A stretch of DNA of 64,000 nt, from the NCBI RefSeq assembly GCF_002162355.1, contig NZ_CP021434.1, forward strand, positions 1,334,501 through 1,398,500, read 5' to 3'. This document shows, in pieces, positions 24,436-32,597 of this stretch (position 1 is the first letter of the stretch; each line of letters opens with the position of its first letter). The notes beneath the pieces were generated by a model, which ran no database searches, was not told the origin of the DNA, and was given only the letters and a program-made list of their open reading frames with translations. A program made the position numbers and the translations under genes. Origin of the DNA: Tumebacillus avium. GTDB taxonomy: Bacteria; Bacillota; Bacilli; Tumebacillales; Tumebacillaceae.

Positions 24436-25347
24436 ATGATGAACGAAAGATACTTAGAACTTGGCTTGACTGCACTTGGCCGCACCGGTGAGGAACCGGG
24501 CTGGTTCGGCGGGCACTACGGTGCTGCCGTCTTGGCTGCTTACTATATGGATCGCGAATTTGACCTGCCGGAGCATGTCCGCACCGGCATCCAAAACATG
24601 GCGGATCACTACATCGCGACGTACCCGCAGTTGTTCACCCCGTACGAGAATGAGCAAGCCGACCCGGCGCTGCTCGAACGCATCATCGACGGCCTGCGCG
24701 CCAACACCGCGCGCCTCTCGCACTCCGGGCATGGCAACGCATACGGCTTCCTCGCGCTGAAAGCATTGCTCGACCGCCCCGACATGCTGCTTCCGAGCAT
24801 CGTGAACGGCTTCTACAACTGCCTGATCGCCTCCTCGGAAGGCTCGGGCAACCGCTACTACGGCGTGGAAGAATACAGCACCTTCACCATCGACCAAGTC
24901 ACCGACATCCCGGAATACCGGAATTTTGATGACCTTGTCGAGCGTGCGATGGATGAGTGCCGTCACGTCTATCCGGGCCAGGTGATCGACGGGAAGAAAT
25001 ACCACTTCACCGGCGAGATCGAGCACGGCCTGACCCACGCCCAAGCCTTGATCGAATACGACCGCCTCGGCTACCCCGAGCTGACCGCAGCCGGCCTGCC
25101 CAACCACCGCATCCAAATGCAGCTCAACCGCAACATCCCGGTCGACCATGAAGCGGTGCGCGGCACTGAGATCGTCGAGCCGTCGTTCACCTCGATCTTC
25201 GCGCCGGAATTCTGGGGCAAAACATACACCGACCCGCACTGCCTGAAAGTCCCCTACGCCGCCCTCTACCTCCTGCAGCGCCTGCCCGAGGAAAAGCGTG
25301 CCGAAGCGGAGATCAACATGTGCAAGATCCTCGTCCAGATGAAATAA
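24436..25347 (+). CDS. Soluble alpha-helical protein, unrecognised
   Basis: 303 residues from the ATG at 24436, nine bases after GGAGGAG; frames extending to 24166 cross the promoter and are not used. There is no signal peptide or membrane helix. The protein is His-rich, with SHSGHGNAYGFLALKALLDR (near 95-114), EIEHGLTHAQALIEYDRLGY (near 195-214) and LPNHRIQMQL (near 221-230), which could bind a metal or act as an enzyme of helical-toroid type. I do not recognise the family with certainty. It is a monocistronic unit with its own promoter and terminator. Confidence 0.8.
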   Translation: MMNERYLELGLTALGRTGEEPGWFGGHYGAAVLAAYYMDREFDLPEHVRTGIQNMADHYIATYPQLFTPYENEQADPALLERIIDGLRANTARLSHSGHGNAYGFLALKALLDRPDMLLPSIVNGFYNCLIASSEGSGNRYYGVEEYSTFTIDQVTDIPEYRNFDDLVERAMDECRHVYPGQVIDGKKYHFTGEIEHGLTHAQALIEYDRLGYPELTAAGLPNHRIQMQLNRNIPVDHEAVRGTEIVEPSFTSIFAPEFWGKTYTDPHCLKVPYAALYLLQRLPEEKRAEAEINMCKILVQMK

Positions 25348-25349
25348 CT

Positions 25350-25389
25350 AAAAACGGCTCTTCACAGATAAATGTGAGGAGCCGTTTTG
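25350..25389. terminator. Bidirectional terminator
   Basis: AAACGGCTCtTCACA pairs with TGTGAgGAGCCGTTT. It serves the gene on plus and the Septu-like operon on minus. Confidence 0.85.
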
Positions 25390-25403
25390 ATGATTATAAA
25401 AGC

Positions 25404-26075
25404 TTATAGGCCGCTTTGTGCAAGTAGCGCTCTTACGAAGAGTGAGTGTTCAGCTATATCACCGTTCGCCGGATCGTTGACCGCTAATCTCAACAGTTCT
25501 TGACGATAGAAGTCTCGATCCTGCTGGCTAGTCGAACTTTCTGCCTGCATCAGAATGCGTAAGATTCTAGTTTTCAAACGCTTCCGTTTCACTACCAATT
25601 CAGGACGATTCAGCTTAGCATGTTCAATTGTTGTCTGTGCTCTTGATGAGTTTTTCGGACGAATTTTGCAATTTACGAGATCAAACTCCAAATGATCATC
25701 AGGGTCATCTACTGTCGGATCTAGTATCGGATCTGCGCTGTTCCATTTGTCCCGTTTCTTGTTGTTGCAGACCGGGCAACACCAATGCAGATTCCCCCAA
25801 GCAAACGTCAAGTCATGAAACCGGCTTTTCGGTTTCAGATGTTCGATGTTCCCGTAACTGCATTCTCCGATAATCCCTTCACAGTAACAGCATTTTTCGC
25901 CGTACATTGTCTCCAATGCCGCTTTGACATCAGCTTGGTTGTAAAGATTCTTGTACCTATCGGGCACAGCGGAAAATGTACCGTTCACTTGGATCTGATT
26001 CAATAGTTCGTTTCTCCAAGCGACAGCATTTTGAACCAGGCTTTGCGGTTCAGCAGTCCGATTAACTTTCACCAT
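25404..26075 (-). CDS. ptuB: HNH nuclease, PtuB-like (Septu defence)
   Basis: 223 residues from the ATG at 26075 (GAGGTG upstream); a GTG at 26084 is an alternative. The HNH/zinc core is clear: EKCCYCEG, NIEHLKPKSRF, WGNLHWCCPVCNNKKRDKW. In Septu, PtuB is the nuclease that works with the ATPase PtuA against phage. The start overlaps the end of ptuA by 14 bases, which indicates translational coupling. The TIGR02646-type HNH proteins also occur in retron systems, but no reverse transcriptase is nearby. Base composition is visibly AT-richer than the flanks, as expected for acquired defence genes. Confidence 0.85.
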   Translation of the reverse strand: MVKVNRTAEPQSLVQNAVAWRNELLNQIQVNGTFSAVPDRYKNLYNQADVKAALETMYGEKCCYCEGIIGECSYGNIEHLKPKSRFHDLTFAWGNLHWCCPVCNNKKRDKWNSADPILDPTVDDPDDHLEFDLVNCKIRPKNSSRAQTTIEHAKLNRPELVVKRKRLKTRILRILMQAESSTSQQDRDFYRQELLRLAVNDPANGDIAEHSLFVRALLAQSGL

Positions 26076-27405
26076 GTCCGTCACCTCGAACAGCAGCCTC
26101 TATTGCGTCCATTCTGGCAAACGAGATCGCAGGGTCACTTTCCGGGAGCAACTGAGATAGCCGTCTCATCGTTTCTTTCAAGAGTTCAAGCTCTTCCTGG
26201 CTGAGCGTCCCTTTTAACTTCTTCAGTTGCAGGGACTGAAGGATCGCGATCTCTTCTTCAACTTCCACAGTGCGGCCATGTGTATCCATCATGAACGTCA
26301 AAATATCTTCCATCAGCCACCCATAAGGAGACTTTTGTGTCAGTTCCACATCATCCTCACTGTGCTCATGCAAATCAATCAATTCCGCATCCGCGCATGA
26401 GGAAATCACAATTGGAGCATGTGTGGTCGCAATAAACTGTACTTTGGGAAACAATTTTTTTAATGATTCGATGATCTTCCACTGCCATTTCGGATGCAAA
26501 TGCAGATCCAATTCATCGATCAGCACCACCCCAGGAGTTTGCTCAATGGCCGATTCTTTCAACTGTGGATTTAAGAGAGCCATACGATATGCAAGATCAG
26601 CGACCATGCCGATGACAGTCCGGTACCCCGAACTCATCACACGAAGAGCCGAACGCTCCCCTTCCATTTCAACAACCACTTCTTCTTCTTCAAAATCATA
26701 TCCGAAATGCACTTCTGCCTGCTCATCATCCAACAGAAGCCGAAGCAATTGCTCAACAGCGTGAACAACCGCATCCAGTTCACCGATTTTTTTATTTTTC
26801 TGCACTTTGATCGTTGTCATTTTACGAAGCCAATTCACGAAAAGCTTAATATTGGATTCTGATTCCAGACAGTCTGTATAACCCAGAAAACGTGACAAAT
26901 CGTCTTTTTTAAATGGATCGACCCATTTGTTTTTCTTTTGTGAGAACAGACGGCCTGCACTCTGGAAAGAGATCACCGGCAGAATGACGTTTTGATTCCG
27001 TTCTTTTACGATCTGATTTTGCATCCCTTTTGCACATGAAACAAGTTCTCTGGCGTTCGCCGTTCGTGTCCGTCCTGATTGCGAATCCTTCGATATTTCC
27101 CATGTCATCTCCAGATCGCAAACATGCCCCTGACATCTGAGCACGACGGGAACTTGCGGATTTTTAGTGACGGTCGCATCGCCAACCTGCTCCCACTCCA
27201 CTCGAATATCATCTGTTTGAATATGACGTGCATAGACACCATCCAAGCCCAGCAAAAAACCGCCTACGCCTACCCGGAGAGCTTCCAAAAGTGTTGTTTT
27301 CCCTGTCCCATTTTCACCAATAATCAAAGTGAAATGAGGGTTGAAATGAATCTCTTTCTCTTCAAAGAGTCTAAAGTTCTTTATTTGAATCGAATCGATC
27401 CTCAC
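26062..27405 (-). CDS. ptuA: AAA ATPase, PtuA-like (Septu defence)
   Basis: 447 residues from the GTG at 27405. An SMC/OLD-like ATPase: MRIDSIQIKNFRLFEEKEIH, Walker A IIGENGTGKTTLLEAL (near 29-44), a central variable region, a signature-like VMSSGYRTVIGMVADLA, Walker B VVLIDELDLHLHPKWQW and the switch His in FIATTHAPIVISS. The C-terminal 80 residues are helical and acidic. Partner gene ptuB overlaps. PtuA oligomers form a scaffold holding PtuB. Own promoter upstream; AT-rich codon use supports horizontal transfer. Assignment to Septu is by pair organisation; other ATPase-HNH defence pairs are possible. Confidence 0.85.
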   Translation of the reverse strand: MRIDSIQIKNFRLFEEKEIHFNPHFTLIIGENGTGKTTLLEALRVGVGGFLLGLDGVYARHIQTDDIRVEWEQVGDATVTKNPQVPVVLRCQGHVCDLEMTWEISKDSQSGRTRTANARELVSCAKGMQNQIVKERNQNVILPVISFQSAGRLFSQKKNKWVDPFKKDDLSRFLGYTDCLESESNIKLFVNWLRKMTTIKVQKNKKIGELDAVVHAVEQLLRLLLDDEQAEVHFGYDFEEEEVVVEMEGERSALRVMSSGYRTVIGMVADLAYRMALLNPQLKESAIEQTPGVVLIDELDLHLHPKWQWKIIESLKKLFPKVQFIATTHAPIVISSCADAELIDLHEHSEDDVELTQKSPYGWLMEDILTFMMDTHGRTVEVEEEIAILQSLQLKKLKGTLSQEELELLKETMRRLSQLLPESDPAISFARMDAIEAAVRGDGHGES

Positions 27406-27451
27406 CTTTTGCTCACCCTTTCAAGCGACCGTTCTTACATTCGTATCATTC

Positions 27452-27480
27452 ATTATACCCAATAGATTCTGCCTTTGTAA
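27452..27480 (-). promoter_or_regulatory. Sigma-A promoter of the ptuA-ptuB operon
   Basis: Minus strand TTACAA (27480-27475), 17-base spacer, perfect TATAAT (27457-27452), about 46 bases before the ptuA start. Confidence 0.82.
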
Positions 27481-27521
27481 CGGGGCTAGTCGCATACCAG
27501 GTAAATTATTCTTTCAAGTTA

Positions 27522-27550
27522 TTGGTAACGAATACTGATGGTGCTATGAT
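27522..27550 (+). promoter_or_regulatory. Sigma-A promoter of the LuxR/MalT-like gene
   Basis: TTGGTA (27522-27527), 17-base spacer, TATGAT (27545-27550), 38 bases before the GTG. Confidence 0.72.
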
Positions 27551-27588
27551 AACAATGTGATTTTTACGAAGAAAGAAGGGTTCACAAC

Positions 27589-30198
27589 GTGCTTAACTCC
27601 TTTGAACCTGCTCCCAATCCCTTGTTGTCCACCAAGTTATATATACCGCATCAACCTCTGTACCATGTCACCCGCGAACGGCTGCTGGCGAAGCTGGCCG
27701 ACGCTTTGCAATGCAAGCTCACCGTCGTCACCGCCCCGCCCGGTTTTGGCAAAACGACACTGGTCAGCGACTGGGTGCGGCAGCAGGATGTCGCAGCCGC
27801 CTGGGTATCGCTCGACAAAGGCGAAAACGACCTCCTGCGCTTCTGGAACTATGTGATCGCGGCGCTCGACCCGCTGATGCCAGGGCTGGAGAAAAAGGCG
27901 TCCGGGCTGCTTCAGCCTTCGATGACGTATGCGATCGAAGGGCTCTTGGTCTGGCTGGTCAATCAGCTGTTTCAGCTCGACCATGACGTGGTGCTGGTGC
28001 TCGATGACTGTCATGTGCTGCAGTCCGATGAGGTGCACCGCTCGCTGAGCTTTTTCCTCGAACGCTTGCCCAAACAGGCTCACGTCTGCCTGATCTCGCG
28101 CCAGGAGCCGCCGATTCCGCTCGGTGCGCTGCGTGCCAAAGGGCAATTGCTGGCGGTGGAGATCACCGACATCAAATTCACAGAAGACGAGATGAAGTCA
28201 TACTGGTCGCTCCAGACCGGCGCTCCGCCGAGTGATGATGACATGCGCCTGCTCGCTGAGCGCACCGAAGGCTGGGCGGCAGGGATTCAGCTTGCTGTCG
28301 TGTCCCAGCGGGCAGGGCAATCGGCTGCCTTGCACCATTTTTCCGGGAATCACCGCTTTGTGGTCGACTATCTGATGGAAGAGGTGTTTCTGCACCTGCC
28401 GGACGCGGTGCGGAGCTTTCTCTTGCGCACGTCGATCCTCTCGCGGATGAACGGCGAACTGTGCGCGGCGGTCACGCTGGATGGGGACGCTGAGAGCTTG
28501 CTGCGTCAGATCGGGCAGGCCAACCTGTTCCTGATTCCGCTCGACGGGAGCCATTATTGGTTCCGCTACCATCACCTCTTTGCCGACTTCCTGAGCAGTC
28601 GCTTACAGCAGGAGTTCAGCAAGGAAACGGCTCTGTTGCATGAACGCGCCTCCCTGTGGTACGAAGGGCAAGGTCTGATCGAAGAAGCGATCCACCACGC
28701 CCTCGCCGCCGGAAGCTATGAGCGGGCGAGCGGATTGATCCAGCGCATCGTCAGCTCCCTGTTCAAGCGCCGCGTGCTGACCACGCTGTACGGCTGGCTG
28801 CAGCAGTTGCCCGAGGAGGTCGCCGCCCGGCCGGAAGTGCTGTTAATTCAGGCGTGGACGGAGCTTTTGATGGGCAAGTATGACAGGATGCCCCGCCACT
28901 TGGCCCAACTCCATGCTGCGATGGCTGCCCTGGCGGAAACGGGCGATCCGCTGCTGTTGCGCATGGGCGAAGAAGTGCAAATCATCGAAAACTTCCACGC
29001 GCTGATCACCCGCAACTTCGACCTCGCGATCGAGCTGATCGACCGGCTGTATGCGCGGGATGACATCCCGGAGCAGGACTCCCTGCCGCTGCTCTTGTCG
29101 CTGGGCATCGAGCTGAACGAAGGCTCGGTGCCGTTCATTCGCGGCTATTACGGGTTTGACGGTCGGATTGAGCTGGCGTGGCGGCACCACGGGATCTACG
29201 ACGCCTTTCTCAGCAAAAACGGGCTGCAGGGCTTTTCCTACAGCGCCTTTCAGCGGGCGGCGATGAGCGAGCTCTGCTATGAGCGGGGCGAGTTGGAGCA
29301 GGCGCTGCAGTTCGCCGAAGCGGCGCTCCTCCTCGCCAAGCCGGTCAAGCTGATCGGCGCTTACGTCCCGGCGGTGATCGTGACGGCGAACATCCTCCGC
29401 GCTCAAGGGGATGCAGCAGGCGCTGACGGAGCGATGCAGGAAGCATTCACCTACTTGCGCGACAACGACTCGCTCGACTCGCATTGGCATGGCGCACTTA
29501 GCGCCGCCCGCACCCGCTTCGAGCTGGCAAAAGGCAACTTGGAGCCTGTCCGTCGCTGGGTCGTCGAAGCAGAAAAAACGCTCCGTCCCGACCAGGCGTA
29601 CGAAACCTTGACCTACATCCGCGCCCTCGCCGCCACTGGCCGTTCCGCCGAAGCGCTGACCCTGGCCGAAGCTCTGCTCAAAACGGCCCGGCAGCAGAGC
29701 AGCCTGATGACCGAACTGGAAGCCCTGCTCTGCCTCGCCGCCCTCGCGCATCGGCAAGGCAACGACCATGACGCCATGCTCCGCCTGCACGAAGCGCTGA
29801 CCCTCGGCGAGCAGCAAGGCTACCTGCGCACGCCAGCCGTTGCGGCCCACGAGGAGGAAGCGCTGTTCCGCCGCTATGCCGAGGTGCGGAAAAAGCGCCA
29901 CATGCCGGAGCTGCAGACAGGGGTCTCCTTCAACTATTTCAACCGGGTGCTGCTCACCGCCGGGATGCAGGCTGCCCCAGCGCCCGACGCCCCGCCTGTT
30001 CATACATTGACCGCCCGCGAGCTGGAAGTCCTGCACCTGCTCGCCACCGGGCGGACCAACAAAGAGATCGCCGCAGCGCTCGTCCTGACCGAAGGCACGG
30101 TCAAACTCCACCTCAACCGCATCTACAGCAAACTGCTGGCCAAAGGCCGCGTGCAGGCGATCCAAAAAGCGAAAGAACAGCGCCTGCTCAAGCCGTAA
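27589..30198 (+). CDS. MalT-like LuxR-family transcriptional activator (LAL type)
   Basis: 869 residues from the GTG at 27589. N-terminal STAND ATPase: Walker A TAPPGFGKTTLVSDW (near 45-60), Walker B VVLVLDDCHVL (near 135). The middle 500 residues are TPR-like helical repeats that bind inducer or partner. The C-terminus (near 805-865) is a LuxR helix-turn-helix, LTARELEVLHLLATGRTNKE followed by GTVKLHLNRIYSKL. Such proteins activate nearby genes after binding a ligand and ATP. The flavin monooxygenase 81 bases downstream, with direct repeats in between, is the likely target. Confidence 0.92.
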   Translation: MLNSFEPAPNPLLSTKLYIPHQPLYHVTRERLLAKLADALQCKLTVVTAPPGFGKTTLVSDWVRQQDVAAAWVSLDKGENDLLRFWNYVIAALDPLMPGLEKKASGLLQPSMTYAIEGLLVWLVNQLFQLDHDVVLVLDDCHVLQSDEVHRSLSFFLERLPKQAHVCLISRQEPPIPLGALRAKGQLLAVEITDIKFTEDEMKSYWSLQTGAPPSDDDMRLLAERTEGWAAGIQLAVVSQRAGQSAALHHFSGNHRFVVDYLMEEVFLHLPDAVRSFLLRTSILSRMNGELCAAVTLDGDAESLLRQIGQANLFLIPLDGSHYWFRYHHLFADFLSSRLQQEFSKETALLHERASLWYEGQGLIEEAIHHALAAGSYERASGLIQRIVSSLFKRRVLTTLYGWLQQLPEEVAARPEVLLIQAWTELLMGKYDRMPRHLAQLHAAMAALAETGDPLLLRMGEEVQIIENFHALITRNFDLAIELIDRLYARDDIPEQDSLPLLLSLGIELNEGSVPFIRGYYGFDGRIELAWRHHGIYDAFLSKNGLQGFSYSAFQRAAMSELCYERGELEQALQFAEAALLLAKPVKLIGAYVPAVIVTANILRAQGDAAGADGAMQEAFTYLRDNDSLDSHWHGALSAARTRFELAKGNLEPVRRWVVEAEKTLRPDQAYETLTYIRALAATGRSAEALTLAEALLKTARQQSSLMTELEALLCLAALAHRQGNDHDAMLRLHEALTLGEQQGYLRTPAVAAHEEEALFRRYAEVRKKRHMPELQTGVSFNYFNRVLLTAGMQAAPAPDAPPVHTLTARELEVLHLLATGRTNKEIAAALVLTEGTVKLHLNRIYSKLLAKGRVQAIQKAKEQRLLKP

Positions 30199-30200
30199 AA

Positions 30201-30220
30201 TATAACGTCCCGTATAACGT
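30201..30220 (+). promoter_or_regulatory. Direct repeats TATAACGT upstream of the monooxygenase promoter
   Basis: TATAACGT occurs at 30201-30208 and 30213-30220, 12 bases apart. A possible -10 TAAGAT lies at 30251-30256 with no good -35, so these repeats, just upstream of the -35 position, fit an activator site for the adjacent LuxR-type protein. Binding is inference. Confidence 0.45.
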
Positions 30221-30279
30221 TCGATGGATGGCTCCTCCTTTCTCCTCCCGTAAGATGGGGAAAAAGGGGGAGTTTTTTC

Positions 30280-31509
30280 ATGAAAACCAACTATGATGTC
30301 ATCATCGTCGGCGCCCGCGTCGCCGGTTCTTCGCTCGCTTATGAGCTGTCCCAAAAAGGCTTTGACGTGCTGCTTTTGGAGCGCAGCACCTTCCCAAGCG
30401 ATGTCTACTCCACGCACAACTTTTTTAACAACTCGGTCGCGATGCTTCGCGAGATGGGCGTGTTAGACAAACTGCTGGCGACCAACACGCCGACCTACAA
30501 ACGCTGCTATATGAAATTCGAAGACGCCGAGATCGACGGCGACATGCCTGAAGTGGACGGCGAAACGCATTGCCTCTGCATCCGCCGTCCCCTCCTCGAC
30601 ACCATCCTCTACGAACACGCCACCGCCCAGCCCGACGTGACTGGTATCCAAGGCTTCCGCGTCACCGGCCTGTTGAACGACGACGAAGGCACCATAACCG
30701 GCGTGACCGGCGTTGACCGTGACGGCACTAAACAGCAGTTTCACGCGAAATTGGTCGTCGGCGCAGACGGCCGTCTTTCCACCGTGCGCCGTCTCGTCGG
30801 GGCGAAGCAAAAGATGGCGGTGCCGACCGACTATGCGAGCTATGGAGCCTACTACTCCGGTTTCAAGTCGGACGGCGAGACCTGTGTCGAGTTCTACAAG
30901 ATCGGCGAAAACATCGCCATCGTCTTCCCGACCAGCGATGACCTCGCCGTGATTGGCGTGATGTATCCGCTCGCCAACCAGGAGATGATGGAGCGCTTCA
31001 AGCACGATCCGGAGCGGGCGATTCATGACCTGCTTGAAGAAAGCTTCTCCACCACCACCTTCCCCGAGCGCCTGCGGGCGGCCACCTTGGTTGGCAATGT
31101 GAAAGGCTTGCACGGCTACGACAACGACTGGTACCAGGGCATGGGCCCGGGCTGGGCGCTGCTTGGCGATGCTTTGTCCTTCAAGGACCCGGCAGTTGGC
31201 CAAGGCATGCATGACGCCTTGTTTGGCGCACGCGTGCTCAGCAAGCACCTCGACTGGAACAAGTCGTGGGACGAGATGGCCGAGGCGTATGAAGGCGAGA
31301 TGGAAGCGCACATGATGTCCCGCTTCCAGATGGCCTGCGTTTTCACGAAAAACATCCCGTTCACACCTGAACAGACGGCTGTTAACAAGCTGATCGGCTC
31401 CGATGCGCAGGCGACCTCCACCTTCCTCGGGTTCTACAATTACGCCAACGAGATGGAAGATGTGGAAAGAGAAGTCGGCCGCATCTTGACAACTCTTTCC
31501 CAAGGCTAA
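30280..31509 (+). CDS. FAD-dependent monooxygenase/oxidoreductase (group A type)
   Basis: 409 residues. FAD fold: VIIVGARVAGSSLAYELSQK at the N-terminus, ERST, the second motif LVVGADGRLSTVRRLVGA (near 160-175), and GDALSFKDPAVGQGMHDALF (near 300) that contacts the flavin. These are hallmarks of UbiH/PHBH-like monooxygenases and geranylgeranyl-reductase-like enzymes. GGGGGAG precedes the ATG. The gene follows a LuxR-type activator, so it is probably inducible by an unknown, perhaps aromatic, compound. A promoter for the next gene lies at its 3' end. Confidence 0.9.
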   Translation: MKTNYDVIIVGARVAGSSLAYELSQKGFDVLLLERSTFPSDVYSTHNFFNNSVAMLREMGVLDKLLATNTPTYKRCYMKFEDAEIDGDMPEVDGETHCLCIRRPLLDTILYEHATAQPDVTGIQGFRVTGLLNDDEGTITGVTGVDRDGTKQQFHAKLVVGADGRLSTVRRLVGAKQKMAVPTDYASYGAYYSGFKSDGETCVEFYKIGENIAIVFPTSDDLAVIGVMYPLANQEMMERFKHDPERAIHDLLEESFSTTTFPERLRAATLVGNVKGLHGYDNDWYQGMGPGWALLGDALSFKDPAVGQGMHDALFGARVLSKHLDWNKSWDEMAEAYEGEMEAHMMSRFQMACVFTKNIPFTPEQTAVNKLIGSDAQATSTFLGFYNYANEMEDVEREVGRILTTLSQG

Positions 31510-31515
31510 TATAAT
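31486..31515 (+). promoter_or_regulatory. Consensus sigma-A promoter for the GNAT gene at 31627
   Basis: Perfect TTGACA (31486-31491), 18-base spacer, perfect TATAAT (31510-31515), inside the end of the monooxygenase gene. It leaves a leader of about 105 nucleotides. Confidence 0.85.
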
Positions 31516-31570
31516 TAGTGAAATTTACCTGGGCGCAGGTCTTGCAGAAAAAGGAAAGGGGGCGTTACCA

Positions 31571-31614
31571 TTGTTGATTCCCATTCGATAACCGGACATT
31601 TCACAATCGAAAGG
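31571..31614 (+). promoter_or_regulatory. Candidate leader ORF and Shine-Dalgarno-sequestering hairpin
   Basis: TTGTTGATTCCCATTCGATAA (31571-31591) could encode a six-residue leader (MLIPIR if TTG is used), preceded by AAAGGGGG. Its last codons, CCATTCGAT (31581-31589), pair with ATCGAAAGG (31606-31614, one A/A mismatch), which contains the AAAGG ribosome binding site of the GNAT gene. Translation of the leader would open or reshape this hairpin. The pairing is seen; the regulation is speculation. Confidence 0.4.
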
Positions 31615-31626
31615 ATGAAGATTTTT

Positions 31627-32553
31627 ATGACAACCCCCAACACCTCGCCCTTCACGATCACCCCTGCGGTGACCGACCAGGACCTGCAAGACTGCGCCAT
31701 CGTCAAAAACACGCTGACACCCAAAGAACCGGTCACATTGGAAGCTCTGCGCAACGACTTGGAAAACAACCCGGACGGACTGCTGCTCATCGCCCGCGTC
31801 GGCGACCAACCGGCTGGCAGCGCCGTCTGCAAAGCGTCCAGCTCGCCGCAGCAAGCCTTTACCATGCTCCGCGTGCTGCCCGAGTGGCGCAACAAAGGGC
31901 TCGGCACCTTGTTTTATCAGGCGGTCACTGAGCACGCCCGCAAACTGAACCGCAACTCCCTGCAGGGCCGCATCGTCGAAACGGACACGGACGCGCTGGC
32001 GTTCTTGGCGAAGCGCGGTTTTGCCGAAGTGGCCCGCGAATGCCCGGTCATCCTGAACGTGCGCGACCTCGCCGTGGAGCCTGCAGCGCTCCCGAACGGC
32101 CTCGAAATTCTCGCGCTGCAGGATCGCGAAGACCTCTTCGCAGGCGCGCATGAAGTGGCGGCAGAAGGCTTGCCCGACATTCCGCTTCCCGAGCCGCTGA
32201 CCGTTCCGGCATTTGCCGACTGGGTCACCTCGGAGCTTACCGCAACGGGCGTCCGTCTCGACGGCTCGTTTGTGGCGATCGCAAACGGCGAAGTGATTGG
32301 CTACGCTGGCCTCGCGGAGATCTCCGACACCTCCGCCGAGCACCTGCTCACCGCCGTCAAGCGCAACTGGCGCGGCCAAGGCATCGCCTCGCTCTTGAAA
32401 AACGCCCAGCTGCTCTGGGCGAAACAGGTCGGCCTGCACGAGTTGATCACCTACAACCACCAAGGCAACGACCCGATCCAAAAGCTCAACCACCGCCTCG
32501 GCTACCAGCCTGAACCGATCTCGCTGGTGCTGCGCGGCCCGCTGTGCGAATAA
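31627..32553 (+). CDS. Double-domain GNAT N-acetyltransferase
   Basis: 308 residues from the ATG at 31627, 11 bases after AAAGGA; the in-frame ATG at 31615 touches that site and is less likely. Domain 1 has VLPEWRNKGLGTLFYQAV (near 80-97), domain 2 has VKRNWRGQGIASLLKNAQLL (near 250-270), both acetyl-CoA loops, and the end has IQKLNHRLGYQPEPI. Similar proteins include mycothiol-synthase-like and antibiotic-modifying enzymes. It has its own consensus promoter and a structured leader. Substrate unknown. Confidence 0.88.
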   Translation: MTTPNTSPFTITPAVTDQDLQDCAIVKNTLTPKEPVTLEALRNDLENNPDGLLLIARVGDQPAGSAVCKASSSPQQAFTMLRVLPEWRNKGLGTLFYQAVTEHARKLNRNSLQGRIVETDTDALAFLAKRGFAEVARECPVILNVRDLAVEPAALPNGLEILALQDREDLFAGAHEVAAEGLPDIPLPEPLTVPAFADWVTSELTATGVRLDGSFVAIANGEVIGYAGLAEISDTSAEHLLTAVKRNWRGQGIASLLKNAQLLWAKQVGLHELITYNHQGNDPIQKLNHRLGYQPEPISLVLRGPLCE

Positions 32554-32560
32554 AAAGAGG

Positions 32561-32597
32561 AGCCTGCCCCTTTCCGAAAGGGCAGGCTCTTTTTTCT
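32561..32597. terminator. Bidirectional terminator between the GNAT gene and msrAB
   Basis: AGCCTGCCC (32561-32569) pairs with GGGCAGGCT (32580-32588), T6 on plus and a T-run on minus. Confidence 0.9.

Noticed and set aside
25404-27405. Retron defence system
   Set aside because: An ATPase-HNH pair also accompanies some retrons, but no reverse transcriptase or msr/msd-like RNA is seen next to it.
28843-30417. 524-codon minus-strand frame opposite the LuxR-type gene
   Set aside because: Antisense shadow in GC-rich sequence; no domain, no site, while the plus strand encodes a complete MalT-like protein.
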